Shown: positions 9,600 through 18,638, numbered from the stretch's first letter. The stretch: 64,000 nucleotides of DNA from Shewanella marinintestina (GCF_023283845.1 NZ_JAKILC010000001.1:248001-312000); one strand, 5' to 3'. The notes: generated by a model from the letters alone, not told the origin. Made by a program: numbers and translations.

Positions 9600-9887
9600 T
9601 TACAGACCATTTTCAAGTTGAAATATCATTTTTTCAGCAGTAAATGCAAAGGTTAGACTAATTTTTACACTTTGGTCTTCAACCTGGCTGTCTGCTGTTA
9701 CGTCGTCAAAACGTTGTTGTGCCTTAGCGATTATATCATTTGCTAATTGCTGGCAATTTTCGCCATTTAATTCTAATTCTAAAACCGTATCGTGCTCATC
9801 GATTACAGCACCAACATCCACAAAGCTACCACAATCAGTACAAGTGTCGTTGACCAAATTTGACTGCGCTTGTTGAATATTTTTCAT
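9600..9887 (-). CDS. YfcZ/YiiS-family small protein (DUF406)
   Basis: A 95-residue acidic protein. The CTDCGSFVDVGAVIDEHD segment near the N-terminus is typical of the YfcZ/YiiS family, small conserved gammaproteobacterial proteins of unknown function. The pair of cysteines (CTDC) could bind a metal, but this is not shown. It lies 74 bases downstream of the VC2046-like gene on the same strand. Confidence 0.75.
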   Translation of the reverse strand: MKNIQQAQSNLVNDTCTDCGSFVDVGAVIDEHDTVLELELNGENCQQLANDIIAKAQQRFDDVTADSQVEDQSVKISLTFAFTAEKMIFQLENGL

Positions 9888-9961
9888 ATTAATATGTCTC
9901 TACTTTAAGATAATGAAAAGCCAATTATATATCAGCAATTCAAAATAAAGCAGGATCACCA

Positions 9962-10453
9962 TCATGCTTGCGCAATTAATTCGCTCATTTGACGCTGCAT
10001 TTGTAACTGTTCAACAAAGTGAGTTAACTGAATTGATGGTGCTGTATGCTGCTGTTGATAGCGGTTACGGATGTTGAGCTCACAGTTGGCTAAAACGTCT
10101 GCCATTTCTAATGATTCATTTTTACGAATAACCAAAGCTTCTTGGTGTAATACATTGGCTAAACGAAATGCAGCCGCTCCATCGCGCTGATGGACATAAC
10201 TATTATCAATAACAACATCATCGATATCAGTTTGGTTTAATAGTACTTGCGCCACAGGCAATTCAAATTTAGTTCTTAAGTCATTTGACCTGTGCGTGGC
10301 AGTTTGAAACTGCGCCATGTCACGAGCATCGGCAGAAAGTAGTGAAAGTAATAAGCCAAACTCACCCCGTCGGTTAGAACCAATCGCATGATTGAGTCTC
10401 GAACCTAGCTGGGATTCATTAACTAATGTACTACTTGCTTGAATTGCATTCAT
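9962..10453 (-). CDS. Conserved hypothetical, VC2046/SO_2500-type protein
   Basis: A 163-residue soluble protein without signal peptide or known catalytic motif. I recognise it as the VC2046/SO_2500 type, a family restricted to Shewanella, Vibrio and relatives with no known function; the name is from memory. Visible features are helical stretches, LLLSLLSADARDMAQFQ near the N-terminus and a glutamine-rich C-terminal helix. There is no clear Shine-Dalgarno before the ATG (upstream ...TTTGTTCTAA). It is divergent from the tRNA-Tyr array. Confidence 0.6.
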   Translation of the reverse strand: MNAIQASSTLVNESQLGSRLNHAIGSNRRGEFGLLLSLLSADARDMAQFQTATHRSNDLRTKFELPVAQVLLNQTDIDDVVIDNSYVHQRDGAAAFRLANVLHQEALVIRKNESLEMADVLANCELNIRNRYQQQHTAPSIQLTHFVEQLQMQRQMSELIAQA

Positions 10454-10779
10454 TTAGAACAAAAATAAACCTATAAAACAAACCATTGAAACTTTATCGA
10501 CCAAACAAGCCATAGCTTTAGGTTTAATTTCAAATTCGAATAAATGAATACAGCGATTTATTGACAAGTACGAAGCGAGTGCTTTCTTTTAGCAATAACC
10601 CCCTAACCTGATAGAGATTCTTTTAGCAATAAGCCAATTACTAACCATATTGAACAAGAATACATCCACAAAACAACTTGTTGTAAGTTAATTGACCAAA
10701 CAGTCGCAACTTTACCGTTTATTTCATATTTAGGCTTTACAGCAGAATTTTTTCTGACTACTATTGCCGCCGCAATTGA
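10454..10779. other. Leader region upstream of the tRNA-Tyr array
   Basis: 326 AT-rich bases. The array promoter must be here, but I could not fix a well-spaced -35/-10 pair (TTGACA at about 10562 and TTGACC at 10692-10697 lack a good -10 at 16-18 bases). The stretches starting near 10499 (GACCAAACA...) and 10694 (GACCAAACA...) look like diverged copies of each other. Confidence 0.4.
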
Positions 10780-10864
10780 GGAGGGGTTCCCGAGTGGCCA
10801 AAGGGATCAGACTGTAAATCTGACGGCTCAGCCTTCGAAGGTTCGAATCCTTCTCCCTCCACCA
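10780..10864 (+). tRNA. tRNA-Tyr (GTA), copy 1
   Basis: 85 bases with a long variable arm, anticodon GTA within ACTGTAAAT, T-loop GGTTCGAATCC, and CCA encoded. First of five identical copies. Confidence 0.97.
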
Positions 10865-10893
10865 TTTGCACACAATTTGTAGAGAAATACTCT

Positions 10894-10978
10894 GGAGGGG
10901 TTCCCGAGTGGCCAAAGGGATCAGACTGTAAATCTGACGGCTCAGCCTTCGAAGGTTCGAATCCTTCTCCCTCCACCA
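10894..10978 (+). tRNA. tRNA-Tyr (GTA), copy 2
   Basis: Identical to copy 1 with encoded CCA. The 29-base spacer before it is much shorter than the later spacers (77-86 bases). Confidence 0.97.
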
Positions 10979-11064
10979 TTTCTACCGCAAAGAGTGCGCA
11001 AAGAGTGAAAGTAAAAAGCGCAATAGGCCAATATTGTGTGCAAGAAAAGAAGTTAAGAAAATGT

Positions 11065-11149
11065 GGAGGGGTTCCCGAGTGGCCAAAGGGATCAGACTGT
11101 AAATCTGACGGCTCAGCCTTCGAAGGTTCGAATCCTTCTCCCTCCACCA
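11065..11149 (+). tRNA. tRNA-Tyr (GTA), copy 3
   Basis: Identical to copy 1. Flanked by arms GAAGTTAAGAA (11049-11059) and TTCTTAAGTTC (11151-11161), which pair at 10 of 11 positions. Confidence 0.97.
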
Positions 11150-11227
11150 CTTCTTAAGTTCAATATGAAGTAAAAGCTGTAAACATTGCAGGCCAATGCA
11201 ATGCGCAAGACCGAAGTAAGATAATGT

Positions 11228-11312
11228 GGAGGGGTTCCCGAGTGGCCAAAGGGATCAGACTGTAAATCTGACGGCTCAGCCTTCGAAGGTTCGAATCCTT
11301 CTCCCTCCACCA
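11228..11312 (+). tRNA. tRNA-Tyr (GTA), copy 4
   Basis: Identical to copy 1. Flanked by arms GAAGTAAGA (11213-11221) and TCTTAATTC (11315-11323), which pair at 8 of 9 positions. Confidence 0.97.
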
Positions 11313-11389
11313 CTTCTTAATTCAATCAGAAGTAATTGCTACAAACATTACAGGTCAATGTAATGCGTAAGACCAAAGTAAGATAATGT

Positions 11390-11474
11390 GGAGGGGTTCC
11401 CGAGTGGCCAAAGGGATCAGACTGTAAATCTGACGGCTCAGCCTTCGAAGGTTCGAATCCTTCTCCCTCCACCA
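11390..11474 (+). tRNA. tRNA-Tyr (GTA), copy 5
   Basis: Identical to copy 1, last in the array. The flanking complementarity is shortest here (TAAGA / TCTTA). No clear terminator with a T-run follows. Confidence 0.97.
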
Positions 11475-11671
11475 CTTCTTAAACACCTACTGTTACTTAT
11501 TTAGTTTACTCTCTTGCAAGTCCTCCATTGTTCAATCTCTCTCACTGTAAAAACACATTCAATCAAATATTTACACAATATCATCAAACAAAGTCTTAGA
11601 GTTTTTCTGCTACCAATCTCAGTAACTTTTCACTATTATTTAAGCTAAATGTATTATTCAGAGGCTACAAA

Positions 11672-12760
11672 GTGACTAATTCTTGGGTAAATCAAGCAAT
11701 AGAAAAAATCGAAGCTGACTTTCAACGTAGTGCCGACACTCACTTAATAAAACTCGACACCCCACACTTAAACGGTATTGATATTTACCTAAAAGATGAA
11801 AGTACTCACCCTACGGGTAGCCTTAAGCATCGCCTCGCTCGATCTTTGTTTCTGTATGCCTTGTGTAACGGTTGGATAAAAGAAGGCACGCCTGTAATTG
11901 AATCATCTTCAGGCAGCACTGCAGTCTCAGAAGCCTATTTTGCCAGATTACTGGGCTTACCCTTTATCGCAGTTATGCCAAGCACTACAGCAAAAAGAAA
12001 AATTCAACAAATTGAATTTTACGGCGGTCAATGCCATTTTGTTGATCACTCAAGTAAAATCTATGCCGAATCGGAGCGATTAGCTGCTGAGTTGGACGGC
12101 CATTATATGGATCAATTTACTTACGCAGAACGCGCTACCGATTGGCGCGGTAATAACAATATTGCTAATTCTATTTTCAATCAGATGGAAAAAGAGCAAC
12201 ACGCTATTCCATCATGGATAGTAATGAGCCCAGGTACTGGCGGGACATCAGCCACGATAGGTCGATATATCCGTTATCAACGTTTAGACACTAAACTTTG
12301 CGTAGTAGACCCAGAAAACTCTGTTTTTTTCGATTACTTCACTACTGGCGATAAAACTGTGAGCTGTAGCAACGGCAGTAAAATTGAAGGCATTGGGCGA
12401 CCACGTGCCGAACCCTCATTCATTCCAGGGGTTGTTGACGAAATGCGCAAGATCCCAGACCCAGCCTCTGTTGCGACTATTAATTGGTTAGAAAATATCA
12501 TAGGCCGTAAAACCGGTGCATCCACAGGAACAAACCTTTACGGGGTTTTACAAATTGCCACAGAAATGGCGGCCAGAGGGGAAACTGGCTCGATAGTGAC
12601 CCTGATCTGTGACTCAGGCGAACGTTATTTAGACACCTATTACGATGCAGATTGGATCGCTGAAAATATTGGTGATTTAAGCCCTTATAATGCGGCGCTC
12701 AAAAAATTTAGTGAAACGGGTGGTTTAGCCTGCCCGGCGACAACTAAATTGGCTTTATAG
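11672..12760 (+). CDS. PLP-dependent cysteine synthase-family enzyme
   Basis: A 362-residue fold-type II PLP enzyme of the cysteine synthase / beta-synthase superfamily. The PLP lysine lies in HPTGSLKHRLA (about residue 53), the SSSGSTAVSEAYFARLLG loop binds substrate carboxylate, and SPGTGGTSATIGRY is the phosphate-binding loop. Sequences with this SLKHR variant are usually annotated as cysteine synthase-like or cysteine desulfhydrase-like (Cds1 type) rather than CysK/CysM, so the reaction (cysteine synthesis or H2S-releasing breakdown) is open. The start is a GTG, supported by CAGAGG about 8 bases upstream; no in-frame ATG is near. Single gene, ending in a strong terminator shared with queE. 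Confidence 0.8.
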   Translation: MTNSWVNQAIEKIEADFQRSADTHLIKLDTPHLNGIDIYLKDESTHPTGSLKHRLARSLFLYALCNGWIKEGTPVIESSSGSTAVSEAYFARLLGLPFIAVMPSTTAKRKIQQIEFYGGQCHFVDHSSKIYAESERLAAELDGHYMDQFTYAERATDWRGNNNIANSIFNQMEKEQHAIPSWIVMSPGTGGTSATIGRYIRYQRLDTKLCVVDPENSVFFDYFTTGDKTVSCSNGSKIEGIGRPRAEPSFIPGVVDEMRKIPDPASVATINWLENIIGRKTGASTGTNLYGVLQIATEMAARGETGSIVTLICDSGERYLDTYYDADWIAENIGDLSPYNAALKKFSETGGLACPATTKLAL

Positions 12761-12790
12761 CCGAATAAACAGAGTAAATTACAAGCTTAC

Positions 12791-12828
12791 AAAAAAGCCC
12801 ATACATGACGTAATGTAGGGGCTTTTTT
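12791..12828. terminator. Bidirectional terminator between cysteine synthase-like gene and queE
   Basis: Hairpin AAAAAAGCCC(C) / GGGGCTTTTTT, with TACAT / ATGTA extending the stem, A-run and T-run on opposite sides. It serves the two convergent genes. Confidence 0.85.
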
Positions 12829-12876
12829 GCATTCTCAGGGCATTAATTCAAAAAGATTTAATTCAACATCTTAAAC

Positions 12877-13545
12877 CTAATCGATGTCTAAATACTTATG
12901 AGTTTGAATTGATAAACGCCAGTTGCGTGCAATACACGTTGCCATGGCTAATTCGGTTGCTCGTGGTTTTTGACTAATTGGTTGTAAGCAAACTGTTTTA
13001 CCTGTTAAATCGATATCAGCTAATAAGTTATCTAGTTCATCAATATGCTTTTGTGTGGCTACAGGATGCTTAATTTCATCAGCACGATTTAACGCTTGAG
13101 CTAACACCACGTAACCACCTTTCATATTCACTTTTGGCGATACAGTTACCCAAGTTTTGTTGTCACAAATAACCTCAAATGTACCACTGGTTTCTATTTG
13201 AGTTTGATAACCCTGGCTGTGAAGCTGGCTTGTTAATTCACGCAAATCATATAAACACGGCTCGCCGCCGGTTATAACCACATGTTTAGCATTAAAGCCC
13301 TTAGCTACAAATGCGTTAACTAACTCTTCTGCTGTTAGCTCTGCCCAGCGGCCTATCGTGCCATCGACTTGAATCACAAGTTCTGACGCCACGCGATTTT
13401 GTTCAAGTAGTTCCCATGTTTGCTTAGTATCGCACCAAGAACAACCCACCGGACACCCCTGAAGTCTTACAAAAATAGCTGGTACTCCGGTGTAAGTCCC
13501 CTCGCCTTGTATTGTTTCAAACACTTCATTCACTGGATATTTCAT
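12877..13545 (-). CDS. queE: 7-carboxy-7-deazaguanine synthase QueE
   Basis: A 222-residue radical-SAM enzyme that converts 6-carboxy-tetrahydropterin to 7-carboxy-7-deazaguanine in queuosine tRNA biosynthesis. The N-terminal [11 protein letters not shown] motif is QueE-specific. The iron-sulfur cluster cysteines are C31, C35 and C38 (C-x3-C-x2-C in [11 protein letters not shown]), followed by the SAM-binding [12 protein letters not shown]. It is divergent from queC with 126 bases between them, so the next enzyme of the pathway is beside it. The C-terminal QTHKYLDID is typical and shows the gene is complete. Confidence 0.95.
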   Translation of the reverse strand: MKYPVNEVFETIQGEGTYTGVPAIFVRLQGCPVGCSWCDTKQTWELLEQNRVASELVIQVDGTIGRWAELTAEELVNAFVAKGFNAKHVVITGGEPCLYDLRELTSQLHSQGYQTQIETSGTFEVICDNKTWVTVSPKVNMKGGYVVLAQALNRADEIKHPVATQKHIDELDNLLADIDLTGKTVCLQPISQKPRATELAMATCIARNWRLSIQTHKYLDID

Positions 13546-13671
13546 GATCTTGCCTCTTGGTTAACCGGGGCGCAGTTATAGAGGATTTCGACCCGAGTCG
13601 CAAGTAGTTTAAAAGCATTCGTTGCTGCGTTAAACTATGCAATCTTATTTATTACAAGATTATATTTTATT

Positions 13672-14358
13672 ATGTCAAAAGCCGTTGTAGTTTTTAGTGG
13701 TGGTCAAGATTCGACAACCTGCCTCATCCAAGCCCTCCAACAATTTGATGAGGTGCACGGCATTACCTTCGATTATGGACAACGACATAGAGAAGAAATT
13801 GAAATAGCCCAAGATCTTGGGCTCAAACTAAAGCTTGCCAGTCATAAAATTATGGATGTTACGCTATTAAATGAATTAGCAATTTCAGCTCTAACTCGTG
13901 ACTCTATCCCAGTTTCTAATGAGCTCATGGAAAACGGCTTACCTAATACGTTTGTTCCTGGTAGAAACATTTTATTTCTGACATTAGCAGGCATTTATGC
14001 TTATCAGTTAGGTGCAGATACCGTCATTACTGGAGTCTGTGAAACTGATTTTTCTGGTTACCCAGATTGCCGCAATGATTTTGTAAAAGCCATGCAAGCT
14101 GCACTAGAACAAGGAATGGACAAAAAGCTGACTATTTCGACTCCGCTGATGTGGCTTGATAAAGCTGAAACATGGGCGTTAGCCGACAAACTACAGAGTT
14201 TAGATTTAATTCGCCATGAAACGCTAACTTGTTATAACGGCATTAAAGGTGATGGTTGTGGTACTTGTCCTGCTTGTCTGTTAAGAAAGCGCGGCTTAGA
14301 AGATTACCTCAACAATAAAGAGTCTGTTATGGCACAACTGATCGCTAAAAACAATTAA
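13672..14358 (+). CDS. queC: 7-cyano-7-deazaguanine synthase QueC
   Basis: A 228-residue ATP-dependent enzyme that turns 7-carboxy-7-deazaguanine into preQ0 with ammonia. The PP-loop SGGQDSTT lies at residues 9-16. The zinc site is the C-terminal cysteine cluster [30 protein letters not shown] and [14 protein letters not shown] are conserved family blocks. Length is standard. It is divergent from queE and 7 bases ahead of the rhombosortase gene, so the latter is probably in the same transcript although unrelated in function. Confidence 0.96.
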   Translation: MSKAVVVFSGGQDSTTCLIQALQQFDEVHGITFDYGQRHREEIEIAQDLGLKLKLASHKIMDVTLLNELAISALTRDSIPVSNELMENGLPNTFVPGRNILFLTLAGIYAYQLGADTVITGVCETDFSGYPDCRNDFVKAMQAALEQGMDKKLTISTPLMWLDKAETWALADKLQSLDLIRHETLTCYNGIKGDGCGTCPACLLRKRGLEDYLNNKESVMAQLIAKNN

Positions 14359-14365
14359 ACCAAAG

Positions 14366-15013
14366 ATGCCTCAACTAAAGCCCATTAAGCGTTATAACGC
14401 CAGATCTTTGCTAACAAGCCCATATTTAGTGGCATTAGTTTGTAGCATTGTCTGTATCTGTTTGTTTTATCAAGGACTAGATAGCGAGCTTGCGTATCAA
14501 AGAAGCTTAATTATAGATGGTCAATGGTGGCGTTTAATTAGTGGTAATTTACTGCACACGAATGCATGGCATTTAGTCATGAACCTAGCCGGTTTATGGG
14601 TCATTATTGCGTTACATGAGCAACATTACAAAGCTGCTGGCCTTAGCCTTCTGTTTATTATTCTGTGCCTACTGCAAGGGATCGGCTTACTCGCCTTTTA
14701 CCCAGCACTTATCGGTTACGTAGGTTTAAGTGGCATGCTACATGGACTTTTTGCTTATGGTGCTGTGTATGATATTCGACAAGGTTTTAAGTCTGGCTAT
14801 CTGTTATTACTTGGCGTAATCATTAAAGTCGCTTATGAGCAGTCTTTTGGTGCTAGCGCAGAAATGACTGCATTAATTAATGCTAGGGTGGCAACTGAAG
14901 CACACTTAGTCGGCTTAATAAGTGGGATTATCTGTGCGCTGATCATTTGGCTAAGTCAGCTCTCCTTAAAACGGTATCAAGCTAAATGCAATAAACGAGT
15001 ATCTAAAGTTTAA
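14366..15013 (+). CDS. rrtA: Rhombosortase (rhomboid-family intramembrane protease)
   Basis: A 215-residue protein with about six membrane helices. The catalytic serine lies in the rhombosortase-type signature GLSGMLHGL (about residues 120-128), and the partner histidine in the last helix, EAHLVGLISG. HTNAWHLVMNLAGLW is the conserved rhomboid HxxxN region. Rhombosortases cleave the C-terminal GlyGly-CTERM tail of exported proteins. I found no obvious GlyGly-CTERM protein in this window, so its substrates should be elsewhere in the genome. It follows queC by 7 bases. Confidence 0.85.
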   Translation: MPQLKPIKRYNARSLLTSPYLVALVCSIVCICLFYQGLDSELAYQRSLIIDGQWWRLISGNLLHTNAWHLVMNLAGLWVIIALHEQHYKAAGLSLLFIILCLLQGIGLLAFYPALIGYVGLSGMLHGLFAYGAVYDIRQGFKSGYLLLLGVIIKVAYEQSFGASAEMTALINARVATEAHLVGLISGIICALIIWLSQLSLKRYQAKCNKRVSKV

Positions 15014-15103
15014 ATACTAAGCTCTAGCGTTAATCTAACACTCAGCTTTAGCCGTTCAACGACACAGATTATAGGTTCTCAACCTTTTATTTATTGCATC
15101 AAA

Positions 15104-15133
15104 AAAGGCAGCTTAGTTTCCTAGGCTGCCTTT
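15104..15133. terminator. Bidirectional terminator between rhombosortase and uvrB
   Basis: AAAGGCAGC / GCTGCCTTT stem with further TTAG/CTAG pairing in the loop. Located between the ends of convergent genes. Confidence 0.8.
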
Positions 15134-15261
15134 ATGACGGTTATTACGTTAGTAAACCAGCTTAATTTTGAATAAGAGTTCCAATTAGTAACATCGCCAT
15201 GACAACAGTTCTAATCTCCTAGAACACAGCAGTTAAATACCTGGGTACACGCCCAAGTCAT

Positions 15262-17268
15262 TTATGCTTTAATAAATTGCTCTCGTAATCGGCCCACTTT
15301 ATCTCGAATAGCTGCGGCCTCTTCAAACTCAAGATTTTTAGCATGCTCGTGCATCTGTTTTTCAAGTCTATCAATTTCATGGCTGATATCGGCAGGTTTG
15401 ACGTGGTAATCCGCATCTCGCTCGGCTACACGCTTGAGCTCACCATTGGATATATCGCTCGTATCACCAATATCCATTACATCGGTAATTTTCTTAATAA
15501 CGCCTTTTGGCGTTATGCCATTATCCAGGTTATATTGATGCTGTTTTTCACGACGACGATTGGTTTCAGTAATCGCTTTATCCATCGATTTAGTGATCCT
15601 ATCGCCATATAAAATCACTTTACCATTCACGTTACGCGCAGCACGACCGATGGTCTGAATAAGTGAACGCTCTGAACGCAAGAATCCTTCTTTGTCAGCA
15701 TCTAGAATACACACCAAAGATACCTCTGGCATGTCTAACCCTTCTCGAAGTAAGTTAATGCCGATGAGCACATCAAATACACCAAGTCGTAAGTCACGAA
15801 TAATCTCTACTCGCTCAACAGTATCAATGTCAGAATGCAAGTACCTTACTTTAACTCCGTGCTCATCTAAGTATTCAGTTAAATCCTCAGACATTCTTTT
15901 GGTTAAAGTTGTCACCAAAACTCGCTCATTAACAGCTACGCGCTTTCCAATTTCTGATAGCAAGTCATCAACTTGAATACCAACTGGTCTTACTTCAATC
16001 TCCGGATCGAGAAGACCTGTAGGTCTTACTACTTGCTCAGCTATCTCACCGTCTGACTTATCAATTTCATAATCACTTGGCGTAGCAGACACAAAAATAC
16101 TTTGGGGCATTAATGCTTCGAACTCTTCAAACTTCAATGGACGGTTATCGAGCGCTGAAGGTAAGCGGAAACCATATTCTACAAGATTCATTTTTCTCGA
16201 TCGATCACCCTTATACATAGCGCCAATTTGTGGCACAGTGACGTGTGATTCGTCAATTATCAATAAACCGTCTTCAGGTAAATAATCTAGTAAAGTAGGC
16301 GGCCCATCACCTGGAGCGCGTCCAGACAGATAACGTGAATAGTTTTCAATACCCGAGCAATAACCAAGCTCGGTCATCATCTCTACATCGTATTGCACGC
16401 GTTCGGTGATCCGCTGCTCTTCAATCAACTTATTAAGATCAAGTAACTGCTTCTTACGATCGCGTAGCTCTTCTTTGATCTCTTCGGTTGCCGCTAGAAT
16501 TGATTCACGTGGGGTAACGTAGTGACTTTTTGGATAAACGGTAATTCGAGCGATGCGTTTAACAATGTGACCGGTCAAAGGATCAAACAAACTCAAACGC
16601 TCAATTTCGTCATCAAACAGTTCGATGCGAATAGCATGCTTATCAGAGTCAGCAGGGAAAATATCAATCACCTCACCTCTAACCCGATAAGTACCACGCT
16701 GAAGCTCAATATCGTTGCGGGTATATTGCAGTTCACTTAATCTTTTTAAGATCTCGCGCTGTTGTATAATTCCACCTTCTCGAAGGTGGAGCAGCATCTT
16801 CATATAAGACTTAGGATCACCTAGACCATAAATAGCCGAGACAGAAGCAATAAGCACCACGTCTTTGCGCTCTAAAAGTGCTTTAGTCGCTGACAAACGC
16901 ATTTGTTCAATGTGAGCGTTAACAGACGCATCTTTTTCAATAAAGGTTCCGGTCGACGGGACATAGGCTTCAGGTTGGTAATAGTCATAGTAAGAAACAA
17001 AGTATTCAACCGCATTATGCGGAAAGAACTCCTTCATCTCACCATAGAGCTGTGCGGCCAATGTTTTATTAGGCGCCATGATAATGGTTGGGCGCGACAT
17101 CTTTTCAATAACATTAGCAATGGTAAATGTCTTACCTGAGCCGGTAACTCCCAGTAATGTCTGGCAAGCAACGCCCGATTCAAGACCATCAACTAATTTA
17201 TTAATAGCCGTTGGTTGGTCACCAGCAGGTTTATACATGGATTCTAATTGAAATACAGATTCAGACAC
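15262..17268 (-). CDS. uvrB: Excinuclease ABC subunit B, UvrB
   Basis: A 668-residue nucleotide-excision-repair helicase that loads onto damaged DNA with UvrA and recruits UvrC. Walker A is GVTGSGKT at residues 40-47; the beta-hairpin region [12 protein letters not shown] is intact at about 92-103; helicase motifs DESH (about 340) and QTIGRAARN are present; and the C-terminal UVR domain ([22 protein letters not shown] region) contacts UvrC. Length is normal. I looked for a LexA box (CTGT-N8-ACAG) in the 300 bases upstream and saw none, so SOS control is not evident from sequence. Confidence 0.98.
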   Translation of the reverse strand: MSESVFQLESMYKPAGDQPTAINKLVDGLESGVACQTLLGVTGSGKTFTIANVIEKMSRPTIIMAPNKTLAAQLYGEMKEFFPHNAVEYFVSYYDYYQPEAYVPSTGTFIEKDASVNAHIEQMRLSATKALLERKDVVLIASVSAIYGLGDPKSYMKMLLHLREGGIIQQREILKRLSELQYTRNDIELQRGTYRVRGEVIDIFPADSDKHAIRIELFDDEIERLSLFDPLTGHIVKRIARITVYPKSHYVTPRESILAATEEIKEELRDRKKQLLDLNKLIEEQRITERVQYDVEMMTELGYCSGIENYSRYLSGRAPGDGPPTLLDYLPEDGLLIIDESHVTVPQIGAMYKGDRSRKMNLVEYGFRLPSALDNRPLKFEEFEALMPQSIFVSATPSDYEIDKSDGEIAEQVVRPTGLLDPEIEVRPVGIQVDDLLSEIGKRVAVNERVLVTTLTKRMSEDLTEYLDEHGVKVRYLHSDIDTVERVEIIRDLRLGVFDVLIGINLLREGLDMPEVSLVCILDADKEGFLRSERSLIQTIGRAARNVNGKVILYGDRITKSMDKAITETNRRREKQHQYNLDNGITPKGVIKKITDVMDIGDTSDISNGELKRVAERDADYHVKPADISHEIDRLEKQMHEHAKNLEFEEAAAIRDKVGRLREQFIKA

Positions 17269-17922
17269 TCAGATACTTCCTTCAAAAGATAAGCAGTTAT
17301 TTTACCCTAATTTGTTTACTAATGGCGCAATATTGTCAATTTAGGCATGAGGGCATTCATTGCAAAGTATCTACATCAATACGCCAAGATACAGAAGCAG
17401 CGCACTCACCTGCGAAGCAAAACTCCCGGAATGTCTAAAACAGAATAACGAAATAGCAATCAAATGCCCTCGGAGTTACACCCCTAGATGCATAACACAG
17501 CCTTTGAGATACGTTAGCTATCGATTTTTAGACCAGTACGCTTTATCGAAGCAGCATTAATTAACGACTGCCTTTTGCCGTTTTAGCAATTGTTATTGTA
17601 ATTGCCAGTCTAACATTAGCAATATGCTATATAATTAGTGCCGTTGAATATTATGATGAAATTTTATAACGCCGCCTTGAAGCTCACTTGGCCAGCTGAC
17701 CTCCGCGTCAACGCCAGTAATAACGCTAGATTAATTCACAATAGATACCGACAAGTTTGTTACAAGATTCTTACAACTAATCAAATCATCCTAATTAACT
17801 GTTGCTTTTTCCATCGCATTGTTTTTAATCGTTAAAAAAATCTGCAAAGAATTTCGCTCAATTTAACCTCAAGCCACTATCCATCGGCGATTGCCGTTGA
17901 TTTTTTCGATTAACCCACAGGC

Positions 17923-17945
17923 TTATCCACAGATTTAGTGGATAA
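17923..17945. repeat. Inverted pair of DnaA-box-like sequences
   Basis: TTATCCAC (17923-17930) and GTGGATAA (17938-17945) are perfect inverted arms with a 7-base spacer. The left arm continues to TTATCCACA, the consensus DnaA box; the right arm reads TTATCCACT on the other strand, one mismatch. No AT-rich unwinding element or replication gene is adjacent, so this is not called an origin. Confidence 0.45.
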
Positions 17946-18221
17946 CTCTTGCAAAGCTTGTGGCTATGGGCATTTAAGCAGCAATCCCCATAAAACGAGA
18001 CCAAAGCTATTTTCTGTAATTTTACTACTTTTGTAATTAATCTGGCTCGGTAGAGCGAATTTTTGAGCGAGTTATTAAAAATTGTACAATCGAAAACTAT
18101 GAATATCTCATAGGCTTATATTGCAACTGCTCATATATTAACAAAAATGCTGCATTCGCCATCATTATGCGCGTTAGGTGACCACTTAAGCGTATTATTT
18201 CATTTTTTTCCCCTTGTTGAG

Positions 18222-18250
18222 TTGACTCAATTGTAAGAGCGATTTAATAT
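18222..18250 (+). promoter_or_regulatory. Sigma-70 promoter of the tRNA-Asn array
   Basis: TTGACT (18222-18227) and TAATAT (18245-18250) are spaced by exactly 17 bases, followed by a GC-rich discriminator GCGCTCC. This is the arrangement of stringently controlled stable-RNA promoters. tRNA copy 1 starts about 30 bases after the expected start point. Confidence 0.85.
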
Positions 18251-18285
18251 GCGCTCCGTCTTCAACGAGACGTAACTTAAACGCT

Positions 18286-18361
18286 TCCCCTGTAGTTCAG
18301 TTGGTAGAACGGCGGACTGTTAATCCGTATGTCACTGGTTCGAGTCCAGTCTGGGGAGCCA
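18286..18361 (+). tRNA. tRNA-Asn (GTT), copy 1
   Basis: 76 bases, anticodon GTT within CTGTTAATC, encoded CCA. First of seven identical copies. Flanking arms are weakest here (AACT / AGTT). Confidence 0.97.
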
Positions 18362-18404
18362 AGTTGAGTTAGATTAGATAATTATCTGATAATGTAAAAG
18401 CAAT

Positions 18405-18480
18405 TCCCCTGTAGTTCAGTTGGTAGAACGGCGGACTGTTAATCCGTATGTCACTGGTTCGAGTCCAGTCTGGGGAGCCA
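18405..18480 (+). tRNA. tRNA-Asn (GTT), copy 2
   Basis: Identical to copy 1. Bracketed by TGTAAAAG (18393-18400) and CTTTTACA (18481-18488), 8 pairs. Confidence 0.97.
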
Positions 18481-18521
18481 CTTTTACAAAGTAAGAGAGT
18501 TATCGAACTAAAAATAGCAAT

Positions 18522-18597
18522 TCCCCTGTAGTTCAGTTGGTAGAACGGCGGACTGTTAATCCGTATGTCACTGGTTCGAGTCCAGTCTGGGGAGCCA
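18522..18597 (+). tRNA. tRNA-Asn (GTT), copy 3
   Basis: Identical to copy 1. Bracketed by ACTAAAAA (18507-18514) and TTTTTAGT (18598-18605), 8 pairs. Confidence 0.97.
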
Positions 18598-18638
18598 TTT
18601 TTAGTCAAAGTTGAAGATTGTTATAAAAGTAATTCGAT

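Larger units (their letters stand above)
11018..11365 (+). other. Conserved hairpin in three tRNA-Tyr spacers
   Basis: Each of the last three spacers holds a stem-loop with an almost invariant 8-base loop, AGG(C/T)CAAT. Positions are 11018-11039 (GCGCAAT / ATTGTGT with two G-T pairs), 11184-11203 (CATTGC / GCAATG) and 11346-11365 (CATTAC / GTAATG). The last two differ by a compensatory G-C to A-T change, and the first has a different stem around the same loop. This pattern argues for a selected RNA structure in the polycistronic precursor, perhaps a processing site. Confidence 0.65.
17269..18285. other. About 1 kb non-coding region between uvrB and the tRNA-Asn array
   Basis: Several short open frames occur, but none has a ribosome site, family signature or coding-like composition. 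Recognised elements are the uvrB promoter region at the left, an inverted pair of DnaA-box-like 8-mers at 17923-17945, and the tRNA promoter at 18222-18250 with a small leader hairpin (CGTCT / AGACG, 18257-18272). The remaining 600 or so bases stay unexplained. Confidence 0.5.

Noticed and set aside
10499..10740. Possible duplicated segment before the tRNA-Tyr array (GACCAAACA... twice)
   Set aside because: Similarity is limited to scattered AT-rich matches; not strong enough for a repeat call.
10730..11313. Minus-strand open frames with repeated VEGEGFEPSKAEP-like peptides
   Set aside because: They are antisense readings of the tRNA-Tyr genes and their spacers. This spurious peptide is produced wherever such a tRNA is translated.
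13546..13671. preQ1 riboswitch between queE and queC
   Set aside because: A short GAGG...stem-like stretch is present, but the preQ1-I loop and A-rich tail pattern are not, so I do not call it.
17269..17560. LexA (SOS) box upstream of uvrB
   Set aside because: No CTGT-N8-ACAG palindrome found near the start; weaker sites cannot be judged by eye.
17211..17835. Three short plus-strand open frames near uvrB
   Set aside because: No ribosome site, no recognisable domain, and composition like the surrounding non-coding DNA.
17923..17945. Replication origin
   Set aside because: Only one inverted pair of DnaA-like boxes, without AT-rich unwinding repeats or dnaA/gidA/parAB neighbours.
18369..18608. 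Minus-strand open frame with repeated SPDWTRTSDIRINSPPF-like peptide
   Set aside because: It is an antisense reading of the tRNA-Asn copies, not a gene.
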